A stretch of DNA of 64,000 bases. Origin: Brenneria izadpanahii. GTDB taxonomy: Bacteria > Pseudomonadota > Gammaproteobacteria > Enterobacterales > Enterobacteriaceae. The stretch spans positions 2,480,001 to 2,544,000 of the forward strand of contig NZ_CP050854.1 in the NCBI RefSeq assembly GCF_017569925.1. The letters run 5' to 3'. Of this stretch, positions 24,196-33,372 are shown piece after piece. The position numbers and the translations under genes are program-made. The notes below the pieces were generated by a model that made no database searches, was not told where the DNA came from, and saw only the letters and a list, made by a program, of their open reading frames with translations. How positions within the stretch are numbered: position 1 is the first letter of the stretch; each line of letters starts with the position of its first letter.

Positions 24196-25572
24196 TCAGA
24201 TATGCCAGGGCGCCCGGCGGTTTACCTGCGGCCAGATCGGGCTTTCCAACGTAGAGCAGAGCTGACGAGCCAGAGCGACGATGCCCTGATAACCCGCGAA
24301 GGCGTGTTCCCGCTCCTGATTGATATCCAGAAACGGCAGACGGGCCTTATAAGCGGTATACATATTGCGTCCGCCGGCGATCATGATGTCGGCGTTATAG
24401 CGGTAGGCGGTATCCAGCAGCAGGCGGGCGTTGCCGTCCTCAAGCATGATGGCGTTGTCGCCCATCAGTTCGCGGATGCGGGCTTTATCTTCTTCGGTGG
24501 ATTTTTTGGTTCCGGTCGCCACCACTTCCAGCCCCAGATCCTGCAAGGCCGACACCACCGACCAGGATTTTACGCCGCCGGTATACAGCAAGGCGCGTTT
24601 GCCCTTTAGCCGTTGACGATAAGGCGCCAATGCCAGGTTGGCCGCTTGCTCCTGCTGGGCGATCAGCGTTTCGGTCCTTGTCTGTAAATCCTCATCGTTC
24701 AGTAGGCCCGCCAGGGTACGCAGCGAGGAGGACATCTCCCGTACGCCGTAAAAGCTGCCTTCGAACCAGGGGGTGCCATAGTGCATTTCAAGATGGCGGG
24801 CCACGTTGATCAGCGCGCGCGAACACACCAGCATATTGACTTCGGTGCGGTGCAGGGTTTGCACCTCGGCAAAACGGGCATCGCCCGAAAGACTGCCCAA
24901 CACGCGGATCCCCAACCGATCCAGCAACGGCAGCACGTGCCAGAATTCGCCGGCGATGTTGTACTCGCCAATCAGGCCGATGCTGTGCCCTTGCGCTTCC
25001 GGGATGGCGAAATCTTCCGGCCAGGGGGCGGGTTCGCGCTGACCGATCACCTTTTTCGCCATAATATCGCCCGCAATGCGGTTGCCCAGATTTTTACTGC
25101 CGTAGAATCCGGCGGCATCAATAGCAATCACCGGAATATGGTTGACCTGTTCCGCGGCCCGGCATACCGCTTCGATATCATCCCCCTCCATGGCGGGCAC
25201 GCAGGTGTTGTAAATAAATACCGCCGCCGGATGGTAGCGCTCAACGATATGGCGCACCGCGTGAAACAGACGTCGTTCGCCGTGCCCCATGATGACGTCC
25301 TGCTCGCTCATATCGGTGGTAAATCCCAGCCGGTTAATCTGCGGCCCCGAACTGTGGCTGCCGCGATTATCCCAGGAACTGCCTGCGCATCCGATCGGCC
25401 CGTGCACCAGATGAGCGACGTCCGTAATCGGCAACAGGGTGATCTGCGCGCCGTCGAACGCGCAGCCGCCCGCCGCCGTACCGGGTTTGGGGGCGCTGCA
25501 GCCGGATTTATGACCGCCATTATGATCGCAGGCGGGCTGATCCATTAACGCCGCAATCTCACTACTTCTCAT
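24196..25572 (-). CDS. nifE: NifE, alpha subunit of the FeMo-co assembly scaffold
   Basis: 458 residues, NifD paralogue. Cluster cysteines are visible in [24 protein letters not shown] and [13 protein letters not shown]; the FeMo-co-site Cys equivalent is in [11 protein letters not shown]. The start has GAGGTG five bases upstream. First gene of nifENX. Confidence 0.96.
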   Translation of the reverse strand: MRSSEIAALMDQPACDHNGGHKSGCSAPKPGTAAGGCAFDGAQITLLPITDVAHLVHGPIGCAGSSWDNRGSHSSGPQINRLGFTTDMSEQDVIMGHGERRLFHAVRHIVERYHPAAVFIYNTCVPAMEGDDIEAVCRAAEQVNHIPVIAIDAAGFYGSKNLGNRIAGDIMAKKVIGQREPAPWPEDFAIPEAQGHSIGLIGEYNIAGEFWHVLPLLDRLGIRVLGSLSGDARFAEVQTLHRTEVNMLVCSRALINVARHLEMHYGTPWFEGSFYGVREMSSSLRTLAGLLNDEDLQTRTETLIAQQEQAANLALAPYRQRLKGKRALLYTGGVKSWSVVSALQDLGLEVVATGTKKSTEEDKARIRELMGDNAIMLEDGNARLLLDTAYRYNADIMIAGGRNMYTAYKARLPFLDINQEREHAFAGYQGIVALARQLCSTLESPIWPQVNRRAPWHI

Positions 25573-25613
25573 AATTCACCTCGGCACGGTTAATGTGACT
25601 CCATGAGGTGCGT

Positions 25614-25629
25614 TGCAATTGATAAGCCA
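25614..25629 (-). promoter_or_regulatory. sigma-54 promoter of nifENX
   Basis: Minus-strand TGGCTTATCAATTGCA with GG-N10-GC spacing, about 42 bases before the nifE start codon. Confidence 0.85.
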
Positions 25630-25663
25630 GATATTAATTAGCTGATTTAAAACGGGTTGCTGT

Positions 25664-25679
25664 TGTCGGTTGTACGACA
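25664..25679. promoter_or_regulatory. NifA activator site for nifENX
   Basis: TGTCGGTTGTACGACA, exact TGT-N10-ACA, about 35-50 bp upstream of the nifE promoter, closer than usual. The remaining 25680-25909 region, up to dld, is AT-rich. I found no sigma-54 promoter on the plus strand there. Confidence 0.75.
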
Positions 25680-25909
25680 AAACCAACAATGATTGTCAGT
25701 TGGAGCGCGATGGACGAACGGACGAAGGAACAAGGTCAACGCGCTTCCCCTTTATCGCCATGGAGAAAAACGCGAAATAAAAAAAGGCGGCGGCGCGCCA
25801 GAACAAAATACTGCCTGCGAGCGGTAAACGTAATATCTACGAGCAAGATCTAAACTAAATACTATGCTTTTTATCGTATTCATTAGATTAATTAACAGGA
25901 CAGACTGTC

Positions 25910-27673
25910 ATGCAGGACTATGCAACCCCCGTAAATTCTCCCTCCATTGATTCTCAGACTCTAATCCGCACACTGACCGGTATCGTCGGCAAATCTCATA
26001 TCCTTACCGACAAAAATAAAACAGAGCGTTATCGCAAAGGTTTCCGTTCGGGTCAGGGCGATGCGTTGGCGGTGGTATTCCCCGCCTCGCTGATTGAGCA
26101 GTGGAAAGTCTTCAAGGCCAGCATTGAGGCCGGACGTATCGTGTTGATGCAGGCGGCCAACACCGGTCTGACCGAAGGCTCCACGCCGAGCGGCGATGAT
26201 TACGACCGTGAAATTGTGATCATCAACACCCTGCGCCTGGATAAGGTTCAACTGCTGGATGAGGGACGACAGGTTGTCGCGCTGCCGGGCAGCACCCTGT
26301 GGCATCTGGAACGGGTGCTCAAACCCCTGGGGCGCGAGCCGCATTCGGTGATCGGCTCTTCCTGTATTGGCGCATCGGTGATCGGCGGTATCTGCAACAA
26401 CTCCGGCGGTTCGCTGGTTCATCGCGGGCCGGCCTATACCGAAATGGCGCTCTATGGCCGGGTTAACGAACAGGGCCAGGTGGAACTGATTAACCATCTG
26501 GGGATCAATTTGGGCGAATCGCCGGAAGAGATCCTGACTCGCCTTGAATTGCAGCAGTATGAGGCTAAAGACGTTATTCACGATGAACGTCAAGCATCCG
26601 ACCATGAATACGCAGAACGTATCCGTGATGTGGATGCAAACACCCCTTCGCGCTTTAATGCCGACGAGCGCCGTTTGTTTGAAGCCGCAGGCTGCGCCGG
26701 CAAGCTGGCGGTTTTCGCCGTTCGTCTGGATACGTTCCCGGCGGAAAAATCCCAACAGGTTTTCTATATCGGCACCAATCAGCCGCAGGTGCTGACCGAA
26801 CTGCGCCGCCATATCCTCGCCGATTTCAAAAATCTGCCGGTGGCGGGAGAATATATACATCGTGATATGTTCGATATCGCCGAAGTTTACGGCAAAGACA
26901 CCTTTATCATGATCGATAAGCTGGGCACCGACAAAATGCCGATGTTTTTTAACCTGAAAGGACGGATGGACGCCATCTTCGGCAAAGTGCCCTTTCTGCC
27001 GTCGCATTTGGTGGATCGCACCATGCAGTTCCTCAGCCGCCTGTTGCCTTCCCATCTGCCGGAACGGATGAAGGCCTACCGCAATCGTTTTGAGCACCAT
27101 CTGATGCTGAAAATGGCCGGTGACGGCATTGATGAAGCGCGCAACTGGCTGGAACAGTATTTTCGCGAGGCTGACGGCGAATTTTTTGTCTGCACGCCGG
27201 AAGAAGGCGCCAAAGCCTTTCTGCACCGTTTTGCCGCGGCGGGCGCGGCGATCCGCTACCACGCGGTACATAGCCACGAAGTGGAGAACATCCTGCCGCT
27301 GGATATCGCCCTGCGGCGTAACGACCATGAGTGGTTTGAACACTTACCGGCCGAGTTCGACGACATGCTGGTGCACCGGCTGTATTACGGCCACTTCATG
27401 TGCTACGTCTTCCACCAGGATTACATTGTGAAGAAAGGCGTGGATGTGCATAAAGTGAAAGAGAAGATGCTGGCTCTGCTCGACCAGCGCGGCGCGGAGT
27501 ATCCGGCCGAGCATAACGTCGGCCATTTGTATCAGGCCAAACCCCAGTTGAAGGCGTTTTACCGGCAAAACGATCCCACCAACAGCCTGAACCCCGGCAT
27601 CGGCAAAACATCCAAACTGAAAAACTGGGGCTGCGGCTGTGGATGCGGCGATGAACATCATTCGGGGGACTGA
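25910..27673 (+). CDS. dld: Dld, quinone-dependent D-lactate dehydrogenase with a Cys-rich tail
   Basis: 587 residues. Peripheral membrane flavoenzyme oxidising D-lactate to pyruvate and feeding the quinone pool. FAD-binding motifs are QAANTGLTEGSTPSG and IGSSCIGASVIGGICNNSGG. The Dld-type membrane-binding domain follows, and the conserved end SLNPGIGKTSKLKNW is present. After this the protein ends GCGCGCGDEHHSGD instead of the short E. coli tail, adding three closely spaced cysteines. It is divergent from nifE. Inside a nif cluster it could consume oxygen through respiration or recycle fermentation lactate (inference). No nif promoter seen. Confidence 0.94.
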   Translation: MQDYATPVNSPSIDSQTLIRTLTGIVGKSHILTDKNKTERYRKGFRSGQGDALAVVFPASLIEQWKVFKASIEAGRIVLMQAANTGLTEGSTPSGDDYDREIVIINTLRLDKVQLLDEGRQVVALPGSTLWHLERVLKPLGREPHSVIGSSCIGASVIGGICNNSGGSLVHRGPAYTEMALYGRVNEQGQVELINHLGINLGESPEEILTRLELQQYEAKDVIHDERQASDHEYAERIRDVDANTPSRFNADERRLFEAAGCAGKLAVFAVRLDTFPAEKSQQVFYIGTNQPQVLTELRRHILADFKNLPVAGEYIHRDMFDIAEVYGKDTFIMIDKLGTDKMPMFFNLKGRMDAIFGKVPFLPSHLVDRTMQFLSRLLPSHLPERMKAYRNRFEHHLMLKMAGDGIDEARNWLEQYFREADGEFFVCTPEEGAKAFLHRFAAAGAAIRYHAVHSHEVENILPLDIALRRNDHEWFEHLPAEFDDMLVHRLYYGHFMCYVFHQDYIVKKGVDVHKVKEKMLALLDQRGAEYPAEHNVGHLYQAKPQLKAFYRQNDPTNSLNPGIGKTSKLKNWGCGCGCGDEHHSGD

Positions 27674-27721
27674 TGGTTCGTCGCTTGGCCGATAACGGCA
27701 TGAGCGATCGCATTGAAATCT

Positions 27722-27743
27722 CCCTCCCCTGTGAAGGGGAGGG
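27722..27743. terminator. GC-rich inverted repeat between dld and the binding-protein gene
   Basis: Perfect 8-bp arms CCCTCCCC (27722-27729) / GGGGAGGG (27736-27743) around a 6-base loop, followed by GTTGGGGTGGGG. It sits between two convergent genes. It resembles a widespread dispersed repeat and may act as a two-way terminator. Confidence 0.5.
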
Positions 27744-27774
27744 TTGGGGTGGGGTTAGCCTATCGATCGGCTCA

Positions 27775-28773
27775 TCAAGGATTAAGGATGGTCGCGATCT
27801 GTTGGCTGCTGAGCGAGATAGCGAAAAAGTCATGGTAAAAATCATAGGTCTCTTTTGCCATATCGATATCCGCAAAGCGCTGGGGATAGAGCGTCTTTGC
27901 CAGCCACAGGATTTGCAGCGCGGCTTCGCTGGTTTCCCGGCACCACCAAAATAGCCCCTGCGGATTAGCGTAAACCCGCTGATGCCGTACCGCCGCGGTG
28001 CCCTGCCAGGCGGACGACTGACGAATGTCCTGTGCATCCCGGCTATTCATCGCGATGATGACCTCAGGATCGGCGGCTATCACTTTCTCCAACGGCACCT
28101 CGCCGGAACTGTTCTTCTTGGCGGCGAACCATGATTCCGCCACGTTGCGCGCGCCGGCCAGATCCATCCAGTCCTGATTGAGCGAAGGACGCCCGCTGGT
28201 CATCAACGGGCTGCCCATGCTGTGATAGACCGTTATCCGTTCCGATTCCGGCAGATCGTTAAGGCGTTGTCGGATCAGCGCGACATTGCGATCAAAATAG
28301 CGCTGGTAACGCGTATCCACCTGTTCCGCATCCGGCCCTAACGCCTGGGCCGTCAGGGTGATCCGCTGACGCAGCGCCGCCATCGAATTGGCTTTTAGCT
28401 CCAGCGTTTTAACGCCGGCCTTGGCCAACATTTCCGGTTGAGACAATCGCATATTCTGTGGAATAAACAGAAGTTGAACCTTAAGCGCGATGACCTGTTC
28501 GGGATTCACTTCATGACTGCTGCTGACGCTGATGGCCGGCACCTGGTCAATACCTGGGTAGATCTGGCGAAACAGCGGAATGCGTTTGGCGATATCCGAG
28601 GTGCCGACAATGCTATCGCCGTAACCCAGCATGGCGATAATGGTGTTTTGCGCCGGCCAGGGGGTCGCCACCCGGATGTCGCGATGCCCTTCGCCTGCCG
28701 ACAGCGCAATGCCGGGAAGCATCAACACCGCGACAATCAAGGCGGCGACATATTGTCGAAAAAGATTATACAT
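27775..28773 (-). CDS. periplasmic substrate-binding protein of an iron/B12-type ABC importer
   Basis: 332 residues with a signal peptide (LIVAVLMLPGIALSAG). Class III (Fe/cobalamin/FecB-like) binding protein: IAMLGYGDSIVGTSDIAKR, SSHEVNPEQVIALKVQLLF, VIAADPEVIIAMNSRD. The ligand should be a metal chelate or cofactor; molybdate- or iron-related uptake would suit a nif setting but cannot be read from sequence. No permease or ATPase gene is adjacent. It lies 42 bases downstream of the TonB receptor gene, the likely partner. Confidence 0.82.
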   Translation of the reverse strand: MYNLFRQYVAALIVAVLMLPGIALSAGEGHRDIRVATPWPAQNTIIAMLGYGDSIVGTSDIAKRIPLFRQIYPGIDQVPAISVSSSHEVNPEQVIALKVQLLFIPQNMRLSQPEMLAKAGVKTLELKANSMAALRQRITLTAQALGPDAEQVDTRYQRYFDRNVALIRQRLNDLPESERITVYHSMGSPLMTSGRPSLNQDWMDLAGARNVAESWFAAKKNSSGEVPLEKVIAADPEVIIAMNSRDAQDIRQSSAWQGTAAVRHQRVYANPQGLFWWCRETSEAALQILWLAKTLYPQRFADIDMAKETYDFYHDFFAISLSSQQIATILNP

Positions 28774-28815
28774 GGCGATCCGGTGTTCCCCTGCCGGGAA
28801 ACACCGCTCCTGTTA

Positions 28816-31014
28816 TCAGAAATCGAAGGTCACGGAGGCGCGAACTTCACGCCCCGCTCCGGGGAAAGCGCTGGCGGAACCGCCGCCGCCGTTGATGTCC
28901 GACGGGAAGATCGAGGCCCAGTAGTGCTCATTGGTGACGTTATTGACCGATACCCGGAAGGTCGTGGGCACATTGCTTAGTTTGGTGGTATAGCGGGTTC
29001 CCAGATCAAGCGTGGTATAGCTATCCGCCCAACTGCTGTTGGTGTCGTTGGCGGCTCGTTTGCCGGTGTAGTGGATATTGGCGCTGTAGACCAGTTCCGG
29101 CATCGACGGCAGGCTGTATTCCATCAGCAGGTTGGCCTGCACTTTGGGCACGCCCACCACGCGCTTGTTGCTGGTGTCGTCAGATACGGTGTTTTTGAGC
29201 GTCGGGTCGAGGAAGGTCACGCCGCTGTAGATATTCAGCCCCTGCCACAGGTTACCGCTAGCGGTCAGCTCCAGCCCCTTATTCACCTGATCCCCCTGCT
29301 CTTTGTAGACCATATCGGTCGGGTCGGTATAGGCGAACGGACGTTTGAGGCGGAACAGCGCCGCCCCAAGATTCATGCCATTTACATCCGCTTTCAGGCC
29401 GATTTCATACTGCTGGCTGCGGTAAGGATCGAGCGTCTGCCCTTCATTTTTGACGCCGCTGCCCGTCGGCGCGGTGTCCCCCTGCTCCAACGAATCCGCA
29501 TAGCTGATATAGGCCATCACGGACGGAGTGATTTTATACATGACCGCCACGTTCGGACTTAATCCGTCTTGGTTAACCTGGCTGGTTTTACTCTTCTGGC
29601 TGTTGAAGTTTTGCGTTTCCAGCCAGCTCTGGCTCAGGTAGAACATGGCCGACCACTGTGGATTAAACGTCACCGTATCGCCAATGGTAATGCTTTGTTG
29701 GGTATTATCGCTCCCCTTATAACGGGCGCCGTTGGTACGGATCTTCCCGTCGCCCGGCTCCTGCATGGGGGACGGGTCATAAAAGCTGGACGTTCCCAGG
29801 TTATAGCGTTGGCTGGCACCTCTGGCGCTGTAGATCGACCAGACGTAGCCGGTGGTGGAGAACGCCAGATCGTGGCCGATGCTGCCGGTATCCGCATGGC
29901 CGTTAAGAGTGACGGTGTTGCTCCACACCCGGAAACGCCCGGCGGCGGGGGAATCATTAATGGCGCGGGTGATGGTTCCCGCATCGTTGGTAATCGTATT
30001 TGAGACCGTGCGCATGGCCCGATCCGCTTGCGTCCAGCCGACCCCGGCGGTGAGATACCAGTCGTTGTTGAAATAGTGAATCAGGCGGCTGCTGACCGTA
30101 TCGGTGGTCAGATCGTTGCCGGTGGTGGGCAGCGTGAAGTTTTTGTTTTTCGCATCGGGGGCATTCGGCAGCTTTACGTTTGCGCCATAGCTGAAACCGC
30201 CGACATAGCCTTTTTGCAAAAATTCGTAATGGCTGGCATCAAGCTGGAGCTGCGTACCGGGCTGGATATTCCAGTCCAGCGCGATAGCGGCCAGCTTACG
30301 GCGCAGCGTGCTGTCGTCGACATTGCCTTCCCCTTCTTCGTCCAGCAGATTCAGGCGATAGCCAAAGCGATTTTCATCATCAAATTGTCCGCCGAGGTCC
30401 ACGTGGCCGCTATAGGCATTGCGGCTCTGATAACCGAGTGTAACCTTGCGCAACGGCTGTTCCGTGGGGCGCTTGGCCACAAAGTTAAACTGTCCCGCCG
30501 GACTGGCCGGGCCGTACAGCGCGCCGGTCAGGCTGTTGAGGATATCCAGCCGCTCCAGCATTTCAACGGGAAAGGCCGTGGTGGAAACAATATTCAGCCC
30601 GTCGAGCCGGCTGTTGGCCACCACGCTTCCCTGCATTCCGCGGCTCTGCGGACGGCCGACATCCATCCCGCCGCGCGCCTGCATCTGCGTACTCGGCGCA
30701 TATTTCAATAATTCGCTGACGCTTTTCGCCTGCTGATTATCAATCATTTCCCGGCTGACGGTATTGGTGGAATATGGCGTATCGATCCAGGTTTTATTGC
30801 CGATGGGGCCAAGATCGATATCCGGGGTGACGAACCCGGCGCCGGCCTTGGTATCCGGCGTGACGCCGGATGGCTCGGTGGCCGTTACCACGATCTGATC
30901 CTCTTTTGTTGTGGTGTTTTTGTTTACTGACGAGGTAGTCGCATCAGTTGCCGTTGCCGCAGTCGTCATTCCAGGCAAGGTCGCTAGCATGGCGGCCAGA
31001 AAGGTTTTATTCAT
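28816..31014 (-). CDS. TonB-dependent outer-membrane receptor (siderophore type)
   Basis: About 732 residues from MNKTFLAAMLATLPGMTTAA (signal peptide); a GTG nine bases upstream is an alternative start. TonB box region DQIVVTATEP, plug domain (NQQAKSVSELLKYAPSTQMQ, RGMQGSVVANSRLDGLN), then a 22-strand barrel ending VRASVTFDF. It resembles FhuA/FcuA-type ferric siderophore receptors. With the binding protein it forms an uptake pair. No Fur box or sigma-54 site was convincing in 31015-31292. Confidence 0.9.
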   Translation of the reverse strand: MNKTFLAAMLATLPGMTTAATATDATTSSVNKNTTTKEDQIVVTATEPSGVTPDTKAGAGFVTPDIDLGPIGNKTWIDTPYSTNTVSREMIDNQQAKSVSELLKYAPSTQMQARGGMDVGRPQSRGMQGSVVANSRLDGLNIVSTTAFPVEMLERLDILNSLTGALYGPASPAGQFNFVAKRPTEQPLRKVTLGYQSRNAYSGHVDLGGQFDDENRFGYRLNLLDEEGEGNVDDSTLRRKLAAIALDWNIQPGTQLQLDASHYEFLQKGYVGGFSYGANVKLPNAPDAKNKNFTLPTTGNDLTTDTVSSRLIHYFNNDWYLTAGVGWTQADRAMRTVSNTITNDAGTITRAINDSPAAGRFRVWSNTVTLNGHADTGSIGHDLAFSTTGYVWSIYSARGASQRYNLGTSSFYDPSPMQEPGDGKIRTNGARYKGSDNTQQSITIGDTVTFNPQWSAMFYLSQSWLETQNFNSQKSKTSQVNQDGLSPNVAVMYKITPSVMAYISYADSLEQGDTAPTGSGVKNEGQTLDPYRSQQYEIGLKADVNGMNLGAALFRLKRPFAYTDPTDMVYKEQGDQVNKGLELTASGNLWQGLNIYSGVTFLDPTLKNTVSDDTSNKRVVGVPKVQANLLMEYSLPSMPELVYSANIHYTGKRAANDTNSSWADSYTTLDLGTRYTTKLSNVPTTFRVSVNNVTNEHYWASIFPSDINGGGGSASAFPGAGREVRASVTFDF

Positions 31015-31292
31015 AGTGCACACTCACGCATCGTTATGTAAAAACTTATATTACGACGGCAAATATTCTTGTTTTCTGATATGCATCAAGAGTTAGTTGT
31101 GATGGAAATAATTACTCCATTCATTATTTACTCATTTATCAATTGGTTGAATTCAGCCGGCGTAAAAAAGAAATGGCCGCGGTTAGACGGGGCGTGGCAG
31201 AATTTGCCAGCCCCTAGACATGAAAACCTTATGGCGGTTGCGGAGAAACAAACTAGGTCTGATGATCGGGGAACGGCGCTTGTGGCATCCCT

Positions 31293-32282
31293 TTACTCTT
31301 CTCGTTTTTTAAAGTCGGGGATATCGGTAGAGAATCTCGCGCTGATGGCATCGCGTTCATAACCCTGACGTTCACACAAAATGCCGTATAGCTCAGGCCG
31401 GCGCCCATGGATCCACCTTCTCCCGGTAGACATGGGAAGCAGACTTAAATCAAGATCGGCACAGACCATGGCGTCTTCGAAAGAGCCGGTTTCTGAGACA
31501 ACACGGCCATAGGGATCAAGGATCATGGCGCTACCCGTACGAACCTCTCCGTTATCCAGGCCGACGCCATTGCTGAATAGAATAAACATACCGTTATCAT
31601 GCGCCCGAGCGGGTAGCCAACGCATCAGCCAACCGCGTCCGCTATCACCGCGAAATGCCGTTTCCAGGGCAACGGGATCTTTATCCCTGTTTTCCCAGAG
31701 TGCGGCGGGAATGGGCTTCATACCATAGGGACTACGGGAGTTCGTGCCGCCCGTCTGGTGCGGCGCCAGCAGGATATCCGCGCCAAGCAACGCCGTGGCG
31801 CGCGCGTTTTCTACCAGATTGTTATCCCAGCAGATAAGAACCCCTATTCGCACGTTCCAAGGGGTGTCAAACACCGTAAAACAATCGCCTCTGGCGATAG
31901 CCGAGTGCTCAAAAGCATGCAGTTTACGATGCACATGAATATTGCCGTCCGGCATACATATCGCGTAAGCGTTATAGAGCCGCCCATCGTTTCCCCGTTC
32001 AATAAATCCTGCGCCTATTGCCATCTGGTACTTTTTCGCCAACACCGTGATACGGGCTAAAGACGGACTGTCATCAACCCGTTCAGACAGTGCCGTCACC
32101 TCCTCAATGCTAAGGTCGGGAACATGCCAGTAGCCGGTAATGCACATTTCAGGAAAGGCGAGAATTTTAATACCCTCGCGCGAGGCTTGGTGAACAAACG
32201 ATTCAATAAGTGAAAGGTTATATTGCTTATCATTGGCTCGGTGCAAGAATTGGACTGTTGCAACCCGCAGATGCTGTTTCAT
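31293..32282 (-). CDS. carbon-nitrogen hydrolase (nitrilase superfamily)
   Basis: 329 residues from MKQHLRVATVQFLHRAND; GGAGAG lies upstream, and a longer frame to 32384 runs into the regulator gene. The catalytic triad is visible: Glu in AFPEMCITGYW, Lys in VHRKLHAFEHS and Cys in GVLICWDNN. The superfamily hydrolyses nitriles or amides to acids plus ammonia. Exact substrate unknown. It is divergent from a LysR gene with an 18-bp palindrome between them, so probably under its control. Confidence 0.86.
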   Translation of the reverse strand: MKQHLRVATVQFLHRANDKQYNLSLIESFVHQASREGIKILAFPEMCITGYWHVPDLSIEEVTALSERVDDSPSLARITVLAKKYQMAIGAGFIERGNDGRLYNAYAICMPDGNIHVHRKLHAFEHSAIARGDCFTVFDTPWNVRIGVLICWDNNLVENARATALLGADILLAPHQTGGTNSRSPYGMKPIPAALWENRDKDPVALETAFRGDSGRGWLMRWLPARAHDNGMFILFSNGVGLDNGEVRTGSAMILDPYGRVVSETGSFEDAMVCADLDLSLLPMSTGRRWIHGRRPELYGILCERQGYERDAISARFSTDIPDFKKREE

Positions 32283-32300
32283 TAGGTTTCTCTCCGATTG

Positions 32301-32318
32301 GAAACTGGTACCAATTTC
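32301..32318. promoter_or_regulatory. palindromic operator between nitrilase and lysR genes
   Basis: GAAACTGGTACCAATTTC, an 18-bp inverted repeat with one mismatched pair, centred between two divergent start codons. LysR-family proteins bind such sites. Likely the operator for 32368-33243. Confidence 0.55.
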
Positions 32319-32367
32319 ACCATCAAAGAGCGAAACTGAATAATCACAATTTTTCCGGATTTGATAA

Positions 32368-33243
32368 ATGGCAGGAATGGACATAAAACTGTTGCGGGCA
32401 TTCGTTACGTTGGCTCAGCAGGGGCGTTATCATTCCGCGGCTCAAATGCTGTGTCTGACGCAACCCGCATTAACCAAGCAGATTCAGACCATGGAGCACC
32501 TGATCGGCGTGAATCTGTTTGAACGTGGGCGTCATGGCGCGAAATTGACCGTCGCCGGTGTGCAGCTTTACGCCAAAGCTTGCGAATTAGTGGCGCATTA
32601 CGACGAGTTTCAGGAATACGCGCGCAAGGTACAGAAAGGCGATGTGGGCAAGCTGGCGCTTGGGTTTGGCATCTCGTCATTTCAATTTGCCCCTGCGCAG
32701 GTTATCGCTTTTCGTGAACAGTTTCCGGATGTCGAGATATCCCTGAACGACATTCCTTCCGACGTGCAGTGCCGAATGTTACTGGACGGACAACTTCAGG
32801 CCGGATTTATACGTCTGCCCGTGCCTGAGCCGCTGAAAGCCAGGGTCGTGATGGAAGAGTGGATGGTACTTGCCGTCCCTTCAAACATCAGTGCGAACCC
32901 GGCGAACATCCAGTCTGTACTTGAGGCGTATCAGCTCTTGCAGATCAATCCGCAACGCGGGCGTGGTCTGGTTGAGCAAACCGCCCGTTTTCTCACAGAA
33001 AATAATCTCACTGCCAGAACGGTGTCTGATGCCGATGATATTCATACCATACTGTCGTTAGTCGCGGCGGGAAACGGCGTGGCATTGCTCCCCGCGGGCG
33101 TCAGCCATTTTCTGCCTGCTGGCGTAACGCTTGTGCGGCCAGAAGGAAAGCACACGGAATGGCGGATTGGGATTGCATGGAATCCGGCAGTGCAGGATTT
33201 GCTGCGGGATAAATTTTTACACATGGTGCCTGCCATTACCTGA
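32368..33243 (+). CDS. LysR-family transcriptional regulator
   Basis: 291 residues (or 288 from MDIKLL). N-terminal winged HTH: LLRAFVTLAQQGRYHSAAQM, TQPALTKQIQTMEHLIGVNL. The C-terminal effector-binding domain has VVAAGNGVALLPAGV-type signature (LSLVAAGNGVALLP). It is divergent from the nitrilase gene, its probable target. Convergent with nifY. Confidence 0.9.
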   Translation: MAGMDIKLLRAFVTLAQQGRYHSAAQMLCLTQPALTKQIQTMEHLIGVNLFERGRHGAKLTVAGVQLYAKACELVAHYDEFQEYARKVQKGDVGKLALGFGISSFQFAPAQVIAFREQFPDVEISLNDIPSDVQCRMLLDGQLQAGFIRLPVPEPLKARVVMEEWMVLAVPSNISANPANIQSVLEAYQLLQINPQRGRGLVEQTARFLTENNLTARTVSDADDIHTILSLVAAGNGVALLPAGVSHFLPAGVTLVRPEGKHTEWRIGIAWNPAVQDLLRDKFLHMVPAIT

Positions 33244-33338
33244 AACCCATGAGGCGAGATGAAGCAAACGCCCGCTTGCGGCGCCGCTATCCATGTAAGA
33301 GTGATAACCGTCCCCTTATCGACGTTCGTCATGATGAC

Positions 33339-33366
33339 GGGCGGGCGACGGAGTTGTCCGCCCGCC
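33339..33366. terminator. GC-rich hairpin between lysR and nifY
   Basis: Arms GGCGGGC (33340-33346) / GCCCGCC (33360-33366) with a 13-base loop, directly downstream of nifY. No clear T-run on either side, so function as a terminator is uncertain. Confidence 0.35.
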
Positions 33367-33372
33367 ATCAGG

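Noticed and set aside
25680..25909. sigma-54 promoter for dld
   Set aside because: No GG-N10-GC element found on the plus strand in the region before dld.
25961..27343. 460-codon open frame antisense to dld
   Set aside because: It lies fully opposite an intact, well-matched Dld, has no recognisable domain or ribosome site, and reflects the codon bias of the sense gene. Similar antisense frames over rnfC, nifL and the autotransporter were rejected for the same reason.
33244..33372. additional small gene between lysR and nifY
   Set aside because: Open frames here are short, lack ribosome sites and overlap a hairpin; nothing supported.
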